A stretch of 34,946 nucleotides of DNA, taken from positions 1 to 34,946 of the forward strand of contig JAQYCE010000052.1 of the NCBI GenBank assembly GCA_029003555.1. Direction: 5' to 3'. The DNA is from Bacillota bacterium. GTDB taxonomy: Bacteria > Bacillota > Clostridia > Tissierellales > Peptoniphilaceae. The position numbers and the translations under genes are program-made. Shown piece by piece: positions 15,997-24,337 of the stretch. The notes under the pieces are model-generated. The model was given only the letters and a program-made list of their open reading frames with translations. It did no database searches and was not told the DNA's origin. How positions within the stretch are numbered: the stretch's first letter is position 1; the number at the start of each line of letters is the position of its first letter.

Positions 15997-16374
15997 ATGA
16001 GATTTAATTATCCATTAATCATTCATAACGAGGATGGTTACTGGGGAGAATTTCCCGATTTAGAGGGATGTAATGCACAAGGAGAAACGATTAATGATAT
16101 TGTAGATGATGCCCAGAAGGCGTTGGAGTTACATCTGTTATCAATGTTACTGGATGAAGAAATCCCCAATTCCCCTTCCGACCCAACAACTCTTTCAGTA
16201 GATAGGAATAGCTTCGTTGCCTTAATTGGTGCGGAAGTCGATCCCTCCCAAGAATCAAAATCTACCAGAAAGAATGTTACTCTACCTGTTTGGATGAATC
16301 GTCTTGCAGAAGAAAAAAATATCAACTTCTCCCAAACCCTCCAAGAAGCCCTGATCGAGAAAATGGGCTTATAA
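15997..16374 (+). CDS. hicB: HicB-type antitoxin
   Basis: A 125-residue antitoxin. The N-terminal HicB fold (residues 1-60: DGYWGEFPDLEGCNAQGET, then DDAQKALELHL) binds and blocks HicA. The C-terminal part (about 88-125, starting TRKNVTLPVWMNRLAEE) looks like a ribbon-helix-helix or short DNA-binding domain, so it can repress the operon through the palindrome over the promoter. AAAGGAG precedes the ATG. AT-rich like hicA. Confidence 0.9.
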   Translation: MRFNYPLIIHNEDGYWGEFPDLEGCNAQGETINDIVDDAQKALELHLLSMLLDEEIPNSPSDPTTLSVDRNSFVALIGAEVDPSQESKSTRKNVTLPVWMNRLAEEKNINFSQTLQEALIEKMGL

Positions 16375-16408
16375 GTAAATATTTCCTCTCCAAACAGTAG
16401 AGCATTGA

Positions 16409-16448
16409 AAAATGCCCAATCCATTGAAATCAACGGATTGGGCATTTT
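16409..16448. terminator. Bidirectional terminator between hicB and tRNA-Ala
   Basis: Perfect 14-bp stem (16409-16422 with 16435-16448) that can be extended by three more pairs inside the loop, with terminal A4/T4 on the two sides. Confidence 0.88.
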
Positions 16449-16455
16449 CCTATCA

Positions 16456-16528
<73 letters not shown>

Positions 16529-16562
16529 ATCAATATTTTCCGCCACGAATCGTGACTTGATT

Positions 16563-16592
16563 AGTATAGGACATCCTCCGGGTCCTTGTCAA
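16563..16592 (-). promoter_or_regulatory. tRNA-Ala promoter
   Basis: Minus strand: consensus TTGACA (16587-16592), 18 bp spacer, TATACT (16563-16568), starting about 28 bases ahead of the tRNA. It has the same hexamers and spacing as the abi-fhs-folC promoter. Confidence 0.75.
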
Positions 16593-16684
16593 GGGGCAGG
16601 CATACAAATCAAAAGAACTTTGTCAGGGCCCTCCTCCCCCATCTCCGAAGAAATGGGGAGGGTGACCTTGACCCTTTGCTTGAC

Positions 16685-17926
16685 TTATTCCCCTTCGTAA
16701 GCGGCAATCTTCACGCAGAGGCAGAAGAGTTCCATGGCTTTTTGAAGGTCTTCCAGGGGCGGAACCGTGATGGATAGGCGGAGGTTCCAGTCCCGGGGAT
16801 CCTTGTGGTAGGGGTAGGTTGCCCCCGGTTGGGTCAGCTGAAGGCCGGCATCCAGGCAGAGGTCATAGACCCGTTTAGCCGTCCCCTCCTTGAGATAGAC
16901 AGAGAGGAAATAGCCACCCTTGGGAAGGTTCCACCGGGCCAGGCCCTCCTCTTCCAGTTCCTCCTGGAGAATTTTCTCCACCAGGTGGAACTTGGGCCGG
17001 ATAAAGTCCGCATGCTTCCGCATGAGGGCGTCCACTCCCCCCACTTGGCGGAAGAAGTTGACATGGATCATCTGGTTGAACTTGTTGGGCCCGATGGAGG
17101 AGTTGGCAAAGCAGGCACGGAACCAGTCCAACATGGGGAGGTTACCGGCAAGAGAGGAGACCCCGGACCCCGGGAAGGACATCTTGGAGGTGGAGGCCAG
17201 GGCCATGACCCGGTTGGGGTGGCCGGCCTCTTCACAAAGCGAGAGAATGTCCGGAATTTGGGGCAGGTCCTCGTCCTCATAGAGATAGTGGACGGCATAG
17301 GCGTTATCCCAAAGGATAAGGAAGTCGTCCGCCGCCTCCATCTCGGCCAGGGCCCGGCAGGTTTTCTCGGAATAAACATAACCGTCCGGGTTGGAAAACT
17401 TGGGTACGCACCAGATCCCCTTGACCGAAGGATCCTTGGCCAACTCCCGGACCTGGTCCATATCCGGGCCATCCGGCGTCATATCCACCGTCACCAGGTC
17501 GAAGCCCAGTTTTTCCGTCATGTTGAAGTGGCGGTCATAGCCGGGCGATGGGCAGAGCCACTTCTTCTCCTTGACATGGTCCCAGGGGGTCTGTCCGGGA
17601 AGGCCATAGACCATGGCGAAACTGAGGACGGAGTGCATGACTCGGAGGGAAGAGTTTCCCATGGTCATGACCTTTTCCGGGTCCACCCCGATCATCTCCC
17701 CCACGATCTTCCGCATGGCAGGAAGACCGGACAGACCCCCATAGTTGCGGATATCTATCCCCTCATCCTCCTGAACAATCCCCATGGCCATGGCCTTCTC
17801 CATGTAGGTCTGGACCATGTCCAGCTGCTTCACGGAAGGCTTTCCCCGAGTCAGATCCAGGTTGAGTCCGGCCTTTTTCATGGCCTCATATTTTTCTAAG
17901 CAGGCTTGCAGGTTTTCTTTTCCCAT
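16685..17926 (-). CDS. PLP-dependent class I aminotransferase (PF12897-like, putative aspartate aminotransferase)
   Basis: Fold-type I PLP enzyme that transfers amino groups, probably from aspartate or alanine. It has 413 residues. The N-terminal DLTRGKPSVKQLD and RNYGGLSGLPAMRKI are characteristic of the PF12897 aminotransferase group. The PLP-binding elements are the NPDG region (180), WDNAYAVHY (207-214) and the Schiff-base Lys248 in STSKMSFPGSG. The ATG at 17926 follows AGAGGGG. It lies 39 bases after pmbA and is likely the last gene of a tldD-pmbA-aminotransferase operon. A weak stem (about 16632-16660) may end it. The true substrate cannot be read from sequence. Confidence 0.85.
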   Translation of the reverse strand: MGKENLQACLEKYEAMKKAGLNLDLTRGKPSVKQLDMVQTYMEKAMAMGIVQEDEGIDIRNYGGLSGLPAMRKIVGEMIGVDPEKVMTMGNSSLRVMHSVLSFAMVYGLPGQTPWDHVKEKKWLCPSPGYDRHFNMTEKLGFDLVTVDMTPDGPDMDQVRELAKDPSVKGIWCVPKFSNPDGYVYSEKTCRALAEMEAADDFLILWDNAYAVHYLYEDEDLPQIPDILSLCEEAGHPNRVMALASTSKMSFPGSGVSSLAGNLPMLDWFRACFANSSIGPNKFNQMIHVNFFRQVGGVDALMRKHADFIRPKFHLVEKILQEELEEEGLARWNLPKGGYFLSVYLKEGTAKRVYDLCLDAGLQLTQPGATYPYHKDPRDWNLRLSITVPPLEDLQKAMELFCLCVKIAAYEGE

Positions 17927-17965
17927 GGGATCCCCTCTTTCTTGTCCTTATCTTGCTTGATCCGC

Positions 17966-19303
17966 TTATTCTTCCTCTTCTCCGGCTAACTGGACTCCTT
18001 GAATCAGGATGGCCTTTGGTGTGATGGACCGGGGCCTCTGGACCGTCTCCTTGGTATAAGAAATCTTATCCGCCGATTTAAAGAGGTTGACGGAAATCGA
18101 TCCGCCGGAGATATAGCTTTCCTTTCCCTCTTTGACCAACTTGGCCAGGCGGAATTCTCCACCGAAGTTCCCGGTCAGGGGAGAAAAATCAAAGGAGGAG
18201 AACTTGATGATCTCCAGGTGGTCTTCCTTCATGGCCATATCCAAATCAGCAGACCCGCCGTCAACCTCGAAGGTCGAGCACTTCCCCTTGTTCTCCATCC
18301 CCAAATAGTAGGAGTGGGGGGCGGAGGAAGCCAGGTTCATGACCTGCCCCTTGTCCAGGAGCGGATAGGGGGTCAGGAAGGTTCCATAGGAATCCACCGG
18401 AACGGCATAGGGCGAATGGGCCAGGAAGGGGTTCAGGCGGAGGCTGACCGGGTCCTTGACCTCGGGTCCCTCCTGGTCGTGGGCAAAGGCCAGGCCCGGT
18501 TCTTCTTTGGACAGGCCGTTGTAAACGCTCATGGCTGATAAGCGGGAGGTGTACATTTTGAAGAAGTCCTCCACCTCATCACCGGTGATGGCGACCGTCA
18601 CGTCCTCCATGGCCTGAGCCTGGTCGGCTTGGGCCCGGGCCTGGGTCTCCTCCAACTGGGCATCCACGATCTCTTTAATCTTATCCACATCCGGGCCGGA
18701 CAGGGTGTAGATCCGGAAGACTTCCACCGGGTCATTCTTCCCCTCCGCATCGGTCACCAATTCAAACTGGAAGAGGTTGGCGGGATAGGATGTCCGAAGG
18801 CCTTGGGAGGAAACCAGACAGACCTGGACATCCTGGCAGAAGATCTCTGCAGAATTCACCTTGGCCAAGCCGCTGCGATCGGCAAAGAAGGCCTGAAAAA
18901 CCTCCTCATGCTTGTGGGAGAATTCATGGATGGTCGAAGCTTGGACCATGTCGTGGCCAGGCTCTCCCCCATTATCAGGAAGGGGGAACCAGGGGTTTTT
19001 GATATAGGAAGCTTCTTCCCCTGCCCGGGCGATCTTCTCGACAATCTCTTCGTCACTGTCGTCAGGGCCAAATTGGGCGGTGGATGACCCCCTGGTCTTG
19101 TCCACCAGCCCTTCCTTTTCCTCCTCATGGTCCACATAGACCGTGAGGGCGTATTCCTTGGTGTCCGCTCGACGGTTCATGTCCAGACGGTCCTTAACAA
19201 AGAAGAGCTCCTGAGAATCGGTAACCTCTGATTTGAGGACCCAGTCTTGGATTTTTCCAAGAGCCAGGGCCCGGTCTGCTTCCTGAATTATCTTTTCAAA
19301 CAT
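17966..19303 (-). CDS. pmbA: TldE/PmbA-type subunit of the TldD/E metalloprotease
   Basis: Non-catalytic partner of TldD in the TldD/E protease, which degrades or processes unfolded peptides. It has 445 residues, normal for the family. It lacks an HExxxH motif, as expected for the E subunit. Family features include a Gly/Ser-rich segment around DKTRGSSTAQFG, TLTPYPLLDKGQ-like FLTPYPLLDKGQV and the C-terminal GNFGGEFRLAKLVKEG with YISGGSISVNLF. The ATG at 19303 overlaps the TAA stop of tldD (TAATG) with GGGAGG 7 bases upstream, so translation is coupled and subunits are made in step. An upstream in-frame start at 19360 would lie inside tldD and was rejected. Confidence 0.9.
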   Translation of the reverse strand: MFEKIIQEADRALALGKIQDWVLKSEVTDSQELFFVKDRLDMNRRADTKEYALTVYVDHEEEKEGLVDKTRGSSTAQFGPDDSDEEIVEKIARAGEEASYIKNPWFPLPDNGGEPGHDMVQASTIHEFSHKHEEVFQAFFADRSGLAKVNSAEIFCQDVQVCLVSSQGLRTSYPANLFQFELVTDAEGKNDPVEVFRIYTLSGPDVDKIKEIVDAQLEETQARAQADQAQAMEDVTVAITGDEVEDFFKMYTSRLSAMSVYNGLSKEEPGLAFAHDQEGPEVKDPVSLRLNPFLAHSPYAVPVDSYGTFLTPYPLLDKGQVMNLASSAPHSYYLGMENKGKCSTFEVDGGSADLDMAMKEDHLEIIKFSSFDFSPLTGNFGGEFRLAKLVKEGKESYISGGSISVNLFKSADKISYTKETVQRPRSITPKAILIQGVQLAGEEEE

Positions 19304-20733
19304 TAGTTGAGCCTCCCTCTCGCTTTCATATAGGCCCCGCCCATGGAGACCTTGACCCATTCCTTCCAGCCCTTTCCACAGTAGCCAATACCGTCCAGGG
19401 TCACATCATCTGCCGACGAAATCATGGAAATGGAGTTGAGGAGGTCGGGCACATAGCCGGTCAGATAAACCGGGCTGACGATCTTGCCGGTCAGCTTTCC
19501 GTCCTTAATCTCCAATCCCTTGAGGGCTACGCATTGGATCCCCCAGTTCTTGGGATCTTCCATACCGGAGGTGTAACCTTGGAGGAAGTAACCATGGTCG
19601 ATGGAGGCGATCATATCATCCAGCTTGGCATTTTGCCCCGGAAAATAAGTGTTGGTCATCCGGGCATAAGCCTTCCGCTTATAGGACTCCCGACGGCCAT
19701 TTCCTGTCGGATGGAAGCCCAGCTGGAGGGCGGACAGCTCATCGCACATGCCGGACCGGAGGATCCCCTCGTCAATAACCGTGGTGTTGGAGGCCGGATT
19801 CCCCTCATCATCAAAGGCAAAAGAGGCCACCTGGTCAAAGGCTTGGGCCCCGTCCTTCATGGTCAGGATGGGCGATCCCACCCGCTTATCGGTAAATTCT
19901 TTTCCTTTGGCCCGGTTCTTGACGTACATATCCATCTCCGCCCCATGGCCGAAGGCTTCATGGGCGATGAGGCCGGAGAAGGTGGGATCGGTAATGATGT
20001 CATAGACGCCGGGTTCGATGGGTTCAGCATCCAAGAGGCCGATGGCACTCTGGGCAGCTTTGTCAATGAGGCCGGGGATTCGGTCCAGGACTTCCGATCC
20101 GGCCAGTCCGCTATACCCCGCAAAGTCTTCCTTTGAGCCCTTTTCGTTGGCGGCAACCGCCGAGGCCATAGCCTGGGCATAGGCATAGGTCTGGGTCAGG
20201 TCTTTGTTTTTGGATAAGAAAAGTTTGTCCACCTGGGTGATGATCAGAGCGGTCTGTAGGAAGCTCAGTTCCTTGTATTTCTCCATGCCCTGGTCCAGAT
20301 CCTTGCGAAGGGTCGCTAGAATTTCTTCCGCCGAATCATCCTGAGGAAGATTCTCCACCTCACGGATAAAGGACCCGGTCCATGGCTCATCCTTGGGCTC
20401 CATTTCATAATCCAGGGGATTGACCGCTTCTAAGAAGCTTGCCCGGTCGTCCTCAACCAGAGCCCGGGCCTTAGCCACCACTTCATCCACATCCAGGTGG
20501 TTGAAGGAAAACTCAGAAAAGCCCTGTGGACCCTTCAGGCGGATAACAAAGCCCCTTTCAACATCCGGGCTATTGCTGAGATGAACTTCATTGGGAAGAA
20601 CCTGATAGGCCCGACCGGTCACGTCGGATGCCAGGATGGACACATAGGAAAAGTCCGGAGATAGGATGTCTATAATTTTTTTAAGGTCCCCTTTTACCTT
20701 GGCCAGGTAGGGAGAAGGAATTAATTTTTTCAT
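19303..20733 (-). CDS. tldD: TldD metalloprotease catalytic subunit
   Basis: Zinc protease subunit. It has 476 residues. The HExxxH zinc motif is IAHEAFGHGAEMD with His258, Glu259 and His263; the third ligand Cys is in GYCGKGWKEW near the C-terminus, as in known TldD. The ATG at 20733 follows AAAGGATATGGA. It is coupled to pmbA by a one-base overlap. The known roles are peptide degradation, antibiotic-peptide maturation and CcdA turnover; no RiPP gene is nearby. The leader contains a conserved-looking hairpin (20772-20807) and a -10 at 20826-20831. Confidence 0.94.
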   Translation of the reverse strand: MKKLIPSPYLAKVKGDLKKIIDILSPDFSYVSILASDVTGRAYQVLPNEVHLSNSPDVERGFVIRLKGPQGFSEFSFNHLDVDEVVAKARALVEDDRASFLEAVNPLDYEMEPKDEPWTGSFIREVENLPQDDSAEEILATLRKDLDQGMEKYKELSFLQTALIITQVDKLFLSKNKDLTQTYAYAQAMASAVAANEKGSKEDFAGYSGLAGSEVLDRIPGLIDKAAQSAIGLLDAEPIEPGVYDIITDPTFSGLIAHEAFGHGAEMDMYVKNRAKGKEFTDKRVGSPILTMKDGAQAFDQVASFAFDDEGNPASNTTVIDEGILRSGMCDELSALQLGFHPTGNGRRESYKRKAYARMTNTYFPGQNAKLDDMIASIDHGYFLQGYTSGMEDPKNWGIQCVALKGLEIKDGKLTGKIVSPVYLTGYVPDLLNSISMISSADDVTLDGIGYCGKGWKEWVKVSMGGAYMKARGRLN

Positions 20734-20771
20734 TCCATATCCTTTCTAGTGTTAGAAAAAGCTGAGGAGGC

Positions 20772-20807
20772 CTTCTTCGGACAGAAGGACAGGCTCTTCC
20801 GAAGAAG
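20772..20807 (-). other. Leader hairpin upstream of tldD
   Basis: Perfect 10-bp inverted repeat, CTTCTTCGGA (20772-20781) and TCCGAAGAAG (20798-20807), with a 16-base loop, in the untranslated leader. On the minus strand it is followed after about 10 bases by a CTTTTTC run, which is not a canonical terminator. Confidence 0.5.
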
Positions 20808-20825
20808 TCCATAATAACAAGAATT

Positions 20826-20831
20826 ATTATA
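20826..20831 (-). promoter_or_regulatory. Candidate -10 element of tldD operon
   Basis: Consensus TATAAT on the minus strand between the rubrerythrin terminator and the tldD leader. The -35 is weak, so this is a low-confidence call. Confidence 0.4.
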
Positions 20832-20866
20832 TCAAATGAGGCTGGAAGAGGCATAATAGGGGAAAT

Positions 20867-20894
20867 AAAAAAGGACCGGGGCAACCCGGTCCTT
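20867..20894 (-). terminator. Rubrerythrin terminator
   Basis: 10-bp stem AAGGACCGGG/CCCGGTCCTT (20871-20880 with 20885-20894), loop of 4, then a T-run on the minus strand (20865-20870). Confidence 0.88.
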
Positions 20895-20912
20895 GACGTA
20901 CAAAGTCCTGCT

Positions 20913-21500
20913 TTAATAGGTTTCTTTGAAGAGCTCGAAGTAAGCCTGGGGATGGTGGCAGGAGGGGCACTTCTTCGGTGCTTCCTGACCCTTGGCTATG
21001 TATCCGCACTCATTGCACTTCCAAAGAACAACCTCATCGCGCTTGAAGACGCGGTCGCCTTTGATGTTATCTAAGAGCTTCTGGAAGCGGATAGCGTGCT
21101 TATCCTCAACCTTGGCAATCTGTCTGTACTGTTCAGCAATCTCAGAGAAGCCTTCTTCGTCAGCAACCTTTGCCATCTCAACGTACATATCGTCGGCTTC
21201 TTCTCTTTCGCCGTCGATAGCGCCTTGGAGGTTCTCTTCTGTGGAGGACCAAACAACAGGATACTGGGCATCGAATGCAATTCCCTCGCCCGTCGCATAG
21301 CACTCAGGAAGGAACTTGTAGAACTGAGCAGCATGCTCACGTTCGTTGCGGGCGGTCTCTTCGAAGATCATAGAGATCTGTACATAACCGTCTTTTTTTG
21401 CCTGCTTAGCAGCCAGGGTATAACGCATATTTGCCTGGGATTCACCCGCAAATGCTGCCATCAGGTTTTGTGCCGTCTTGCTACCTTTTAATTCAGCCAT
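20913..21500 (-). CDS. rbr: Rubrerythrin
   Basis: Non-haem di-iron peroxidase of anaerobes that reduces hydrogen peroxide using NADH via rubredoxin. It has 195 residues. The N-terminal ferritin-like domain shows the iron-ligand helices AFAGESQANMRY, ARNEREHAAQF, DGEREEADDMY and KVEDKHAIRF. The C-terminal rubredoxin domain has WKCNECGYI and KKCPSCHHP. TAAGGAGG lies before the ATG at 21500. It would remove the peroxide made by dfx. It is monocistronic. No clear promoter or PerR box was located in 21501-21733. Confidence 0.97.
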   Translation of the reverse strand: MAELKGSKTAQNLMAAFAGESQANMRYTLAAKQAKKDGYVQISMIFEETARNEREHAAQFYKFLPECYATGEGIAFDAQYPVVWSSTEENLQGAIDGEREEADDMYVEMAKVADEEGFSEIAEQYRQIAKVEDKHAIRFQKLLDNIKGDRVFKRDEVVLWKCNECGYIAKGQEAPKKCPSCHHPQAYFELFKETY

Positions 21501-21677
21501 AAAACAACCTCCTTATTACATTCATGGGATATATTGATCGTTCGATTTTCATCGGAAAGCCGAGGAAAATCCTAGGTCAACACCTTTATTTTATCATATC
21601 AAAGGGAAAAAGAAAGCCATTTAAAGAAAGAATTCCCCTATTCCAAGCCCTGGCAGGCAAAATCGCCCCCTATCCGC

Positions 21678-21683
21678 TATAAT
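21678..21683 (+). promoter_or_regulatory. Candidate -10 element of exoA-DUF2207
   Basis: Consensus TATAAT about 50 bases before the exoA start; no good -35 at the right distance. The rest of 21501-21733 shows nothing further I can support. Confidence 0.35.
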
Positions 21684-21733
21684 AAAAATGCCTCGATCAC
21701 TATTGAAACGGAAAGAGAAGAAAGGAGACTCTT

Positions 21734-22558
21734 TTGAAATTTATATCTTGGAATATTGATTCCTTAAATGCGGCTCTGACCTCGGACTCCAACCGGGCCC
21801 AGCTCTCTCGCCTGGTCCTGGACCGGATCGATGGGATGGATGCCGACGTCATCGCCATCCAGGAGACTAAGCTCCCCGTTGGCGGCCCTTCGAAGAAGCA
21901 CCTGGAGATCATCCGACAGCGGCTCCCCCACTACAAGATCTGCTGGCGGTCTTCCACCCCTCCTGCCAGGAAGGGCTATGCGGGGACCATGTTCCTTTAT
22001 AAAGATATTTATAATCCCACCTGCACCGGTCCGGATATCGGCGGGCCCGACACCATGGACCTGGAGGGCCGGGTCCTCACCCTGGAATTCGATGACTTCT
22101 ATGCCACCAACGTCTACACCCCCAATGCCGGTTCGGCTCTTTCCCGTCTGCCGGAACGCCAAATCTGGGATGCCAAGTATCGGGACTACCTCCGGAGCCT
22201 GGATGACAAAAAGCCAGTTATCGCCATGGGGGACTTCAACGTCGCCCACAAGGAAATCGACCTGGCCAACCCGGACAGCAACCACTTCTCCGCCGGTTTC
22301 ACCGATGAGGAAAGGGAGGGCTTTTCTCATATCTTGGAGGCCGGCTTCACCGACACCTTCCGTCATATCCATGGGGACGTGGAGGGGGTTTATTCCTGGT
22401 GGGCCCAGCGGGTTCCCACTTCAAAAATCAACAATTCCGGCTGGAGGATCGACTACTTCCTCGTCTCCGACCGCTTGGCTGAACGGGTAGTGGAATCCAA
22501 TATGGTGGATTCCGGTGACCGTCAGGACCACACTCCCCTGGTATTGGAAATTCAATAG
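21734..22558 (+). CDS. exoA: Exodeoxyribonuclease III (AP endonuclease)
   Basis: Mg2+-dependent AP endonuclease of base-excision repair (exonuclease III/ExoA family). It has 274 residues. Motifs: N-terminal MKFISWNIDSLNAA, IQETKLP with the metal Glu, GDFNVAHKEIDL, GWRIDYFLVS and C-terminal DHTPLV. Start codon is TTG at 21734; AAAGGAG lies 6 bases upstream and the translated start matches the family. Next to rubrerythrin (divergent), which fits repair of oxidative damage. The DUF2207 gene follows 14 bases downstream. Confidence 0.95.
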   Translation: MKFISWNIDSLNAALTSDSNRAQLSRLVLDRIDGMDADVIAIQETKLPVGGPSKKHLEIIRQRLPHYKICWRSSTPPARKGYAGTMFLYKDIYNPTCTGPDIGGPDTMDLEGRVLTLEFDDFYATNVYTPNAGSALSRLPERQIWDAKYRDYLRSLDDKKPVIAMGDFNVAHKEIDLANPDSNHFSAGFTDEEREGFSHILEAGFTDTFRHIHGDVEGVYSWWAQRVPTSKINNSGWRIDYFLVSDRLAERVVESNMVDSGDRQDHTPLVLEIQ

Positions 22559-22572
22559 AAAGGAAATCCCGG

Positions 22573-24252
22573 ATGAAAAGAAAATACACCCCCTATTTCA
22601 TTTTTTTCATCGCCTGCTGTATATTCTCCTTCCTCCCCCACGTCCATGCAGAGGGAGGAGACCGAGTTCGGTCAGTCCTTATTCAGGCTAATCTGAAGGA
22701 AGATGGATCTGCGGACATCCGGGAGGAGTGGGATATTGAAATCGCTAATGACTCGACGATTACGGAGTGGTACTTGCCCAAAAGCCATTTGAACGGGTCG
22801 ACCATTAACAATTTTGTCGTTAAGGAAGATGGCCGGATCTTTGAAGACCTGGGATCCGACTGGGACGTCGACCGGACCAGGGAAGAAAAAGCGGGAAAAT
22901 CCGGCTTTATTGACAGTGATGATGGGCTTGAACTTTGCTTTGGTATTGGATCTGTCGGTCGTCACCACTTCACCCTGACCTACCAGGTCAGCGAGCTTGT
23001 TGACGGCTTCAGGGATAAAGATGGGTTTTATTGGCGATTTGTCAATGACCAAATGTCTTCCCCTCCGGAATCGGTTAGGGTGGAAGTCCGGGGTCCACGC
23101 CCTTTTATGTCACAAGACGTCGAATTGGCTCTTTATGGGAATACCGGTTCCATCTCCATCAATGAAGAAGGAAAGATCCTCGCCCATGCTGAGGGATCGG
23201 ACTATGGAACCAAAGAGAATCATATGACCCTTCTTGTTTCCTTTACCAAGGGCATTTTTTCACCGGAAAAGAAAAATATAGACCAGGACTTTGAGGACCT
23301 TGCCAATCAGGCGGAGGAAGAGGGCGATTTTCCTTTTTGGATCATTCCGCTTATTATCTTTCTAGTCGTGGTGCCTGTTGCCGTGGTCATCCTCTTCTAC
23401 TCAAAAGCACGGAAAAAAGAAGCCTACCTCTCCATGACCCGGAAGGAGAAAAAATCGATGCCGATCCAGACCTCCCCTCCCTTTCAAGGCGATCTGGTCA
23501 TGGCCTATATGGCCATGAAAATCACCGATGAAAGCTTATCCACACCCATGCTGGATCAAAGGCTACAAACTGCCTATCTCCTGGATTGGGCCTTAAAAGG
23601 GAATCTTGACCTGTCCTTGGATGAAAGCAAGGGCTTCTTTGAGGAAGATGAGAGTTCCATCCGCTTTCTTGGCGGAGATCCCGGCTTCTCGCCGGAAGAC
23701 CTCTTTGCCCGGGCTCTTTGGGATTTCTTCATCCAAGCTTCCGAACCAAACCACCGCCTCACCATCCGGGCCCTTCAGGATCATATTCGGGAGAATGACA
23801 AGGCTTATGAGGAATTGTGGAAGCTGGCCAAAGAAGAAGGAGAAAGGAAATTACTGGAAAACGGAAATCTGGAGAGAATTTCTGAAGAGGAGGCCCTCCA
23901 GGTCACTGCCCAGGGCCATATGGAAATCCCCAAAGTCTATGGCTACCGAAACTATCTCCAGGAGTGGATTGACCGCTTCGATGGTCAAGAAAATAATCCC
24001 AATCTCCAAGAGACCTTTGCCTTCGCTTGTCTTTTTGGCTTGATGGGCGACTTTGAGAAGAAAATGAGGAAATTGGGCCTCCAACCGGCCGACCGGGTCG
24101 CCATGTCCCAGCACTCCTATGGTCTTCCCTACTATTATTTCCTTTCCGCCAACCATTTCTCCCAGCAGAGTCAAAGTAGCTTTAGCTCTACAGGATCGAT
24201 GGGCGGTGGAGGTGGCTTTTCCGGCGGAGGATCCGGAGGTGGTGGTCGCTGA
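22573..24252 (+). CDS. DUF2207 membrane protein
   Basis: A 559-residue protein of unknown function. Signal peptide: MKRKYTPYFIFFIACCIFSF and cleavage near residue 26 (HVHA). The extracytoplasmic part (27-255) is the DUF2207 beta-rich domain, with ANLKEDGSADIREEWDIEI. One strong membrane segment follows at about 257-275 (FWIIPLIIFLVVVPVAVVI), then a large cytoplasmic region. The C-terminus is glycine-rich (GGGGGFSGGGSGGGGR), as is common in this family. It is co-transcribed with exoA and ends at a terminator. An expected second membrane segment in the C-terminal region was not seen, so topology is uncertain. Confidence 0.86.
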   Translation: MKRKYTPYFIFFIACCIFSFLPHVHAEGGDRVRSVLIQANLKEDGSADIREEWDIEIANDSTITEWYLPKSHLNGSTINNFVVKEDGRIFEDLGSDWDVDRTREEKAGKSGFIDSDDGLELCFGIGSVGRHHFTLTYQVSELVDGFRDKDGFYWRFVNDQMSSPPESVRVEVRGPRPFMSQDVELALYGNTGSISINEEGKILAHAEGSDYGTKENHMTLLVSFTKGIFSPEKKNIDQDFEDLANQAEEEGDFPFWIIPLIIFLVVVPVAVVILFYSKARKKEAYLSMTRKEKKSMPIQTSPPFQGDLVMAYMAMKITDESLSTPMLDQRLQTAYLLDWALKGNLDLSLDESKGFFEEDESSIRFLGGDPGFSPEDLFARALWDFFIQASEPNHRLTIRALQDHIRENDKAYEELWKLAKEEGERKLLENGNLERISEEEALQVTAQGHMEIPKVYGYRNYLQEWIDRFDGQENNPNLQETFAFACLFGLMGDFEKKMRKLGLQPADRVAMSQHSYGLPYYYFLSANHFSQQSQSSFSSTGSMGGGGGFSGGGSGGGGR

Positions 24253-24284
24253 GACCTGATAAGAAAAGATATAGGGCAAGAACA

Positions 24285-24320
24285 AGGGCCCGGCAAACGA
24301 AGTTACGTTTGTCGGGCCCT
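24285..24320. terminator. Terminator between DUF2207 gene and the ABC exporter
   Basis: 15-bp stem (24285-24299 with 24306-24320) with one G-U pair, loop AAGTTA, followed by GTTTT on the plus strand and flanked by A-rich DNA on the other side, for the converging genes. Confidence 0.8.
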
Positions 24321-24337
24321 GTTTTCTGTGTTTATGC

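Noticed and set aside
16632-16660. Terminator for the aminotransferase gene
   Set aside because: A CCTCCCCAT-type stem exists but no T-run follows, so it is not listed as a feature.
16805-17899. Plus-strand frame of 364 codons over the aminotransferase
   Set aside because: Antisense shadow; the minus-strand protein has a full PLP motif set.
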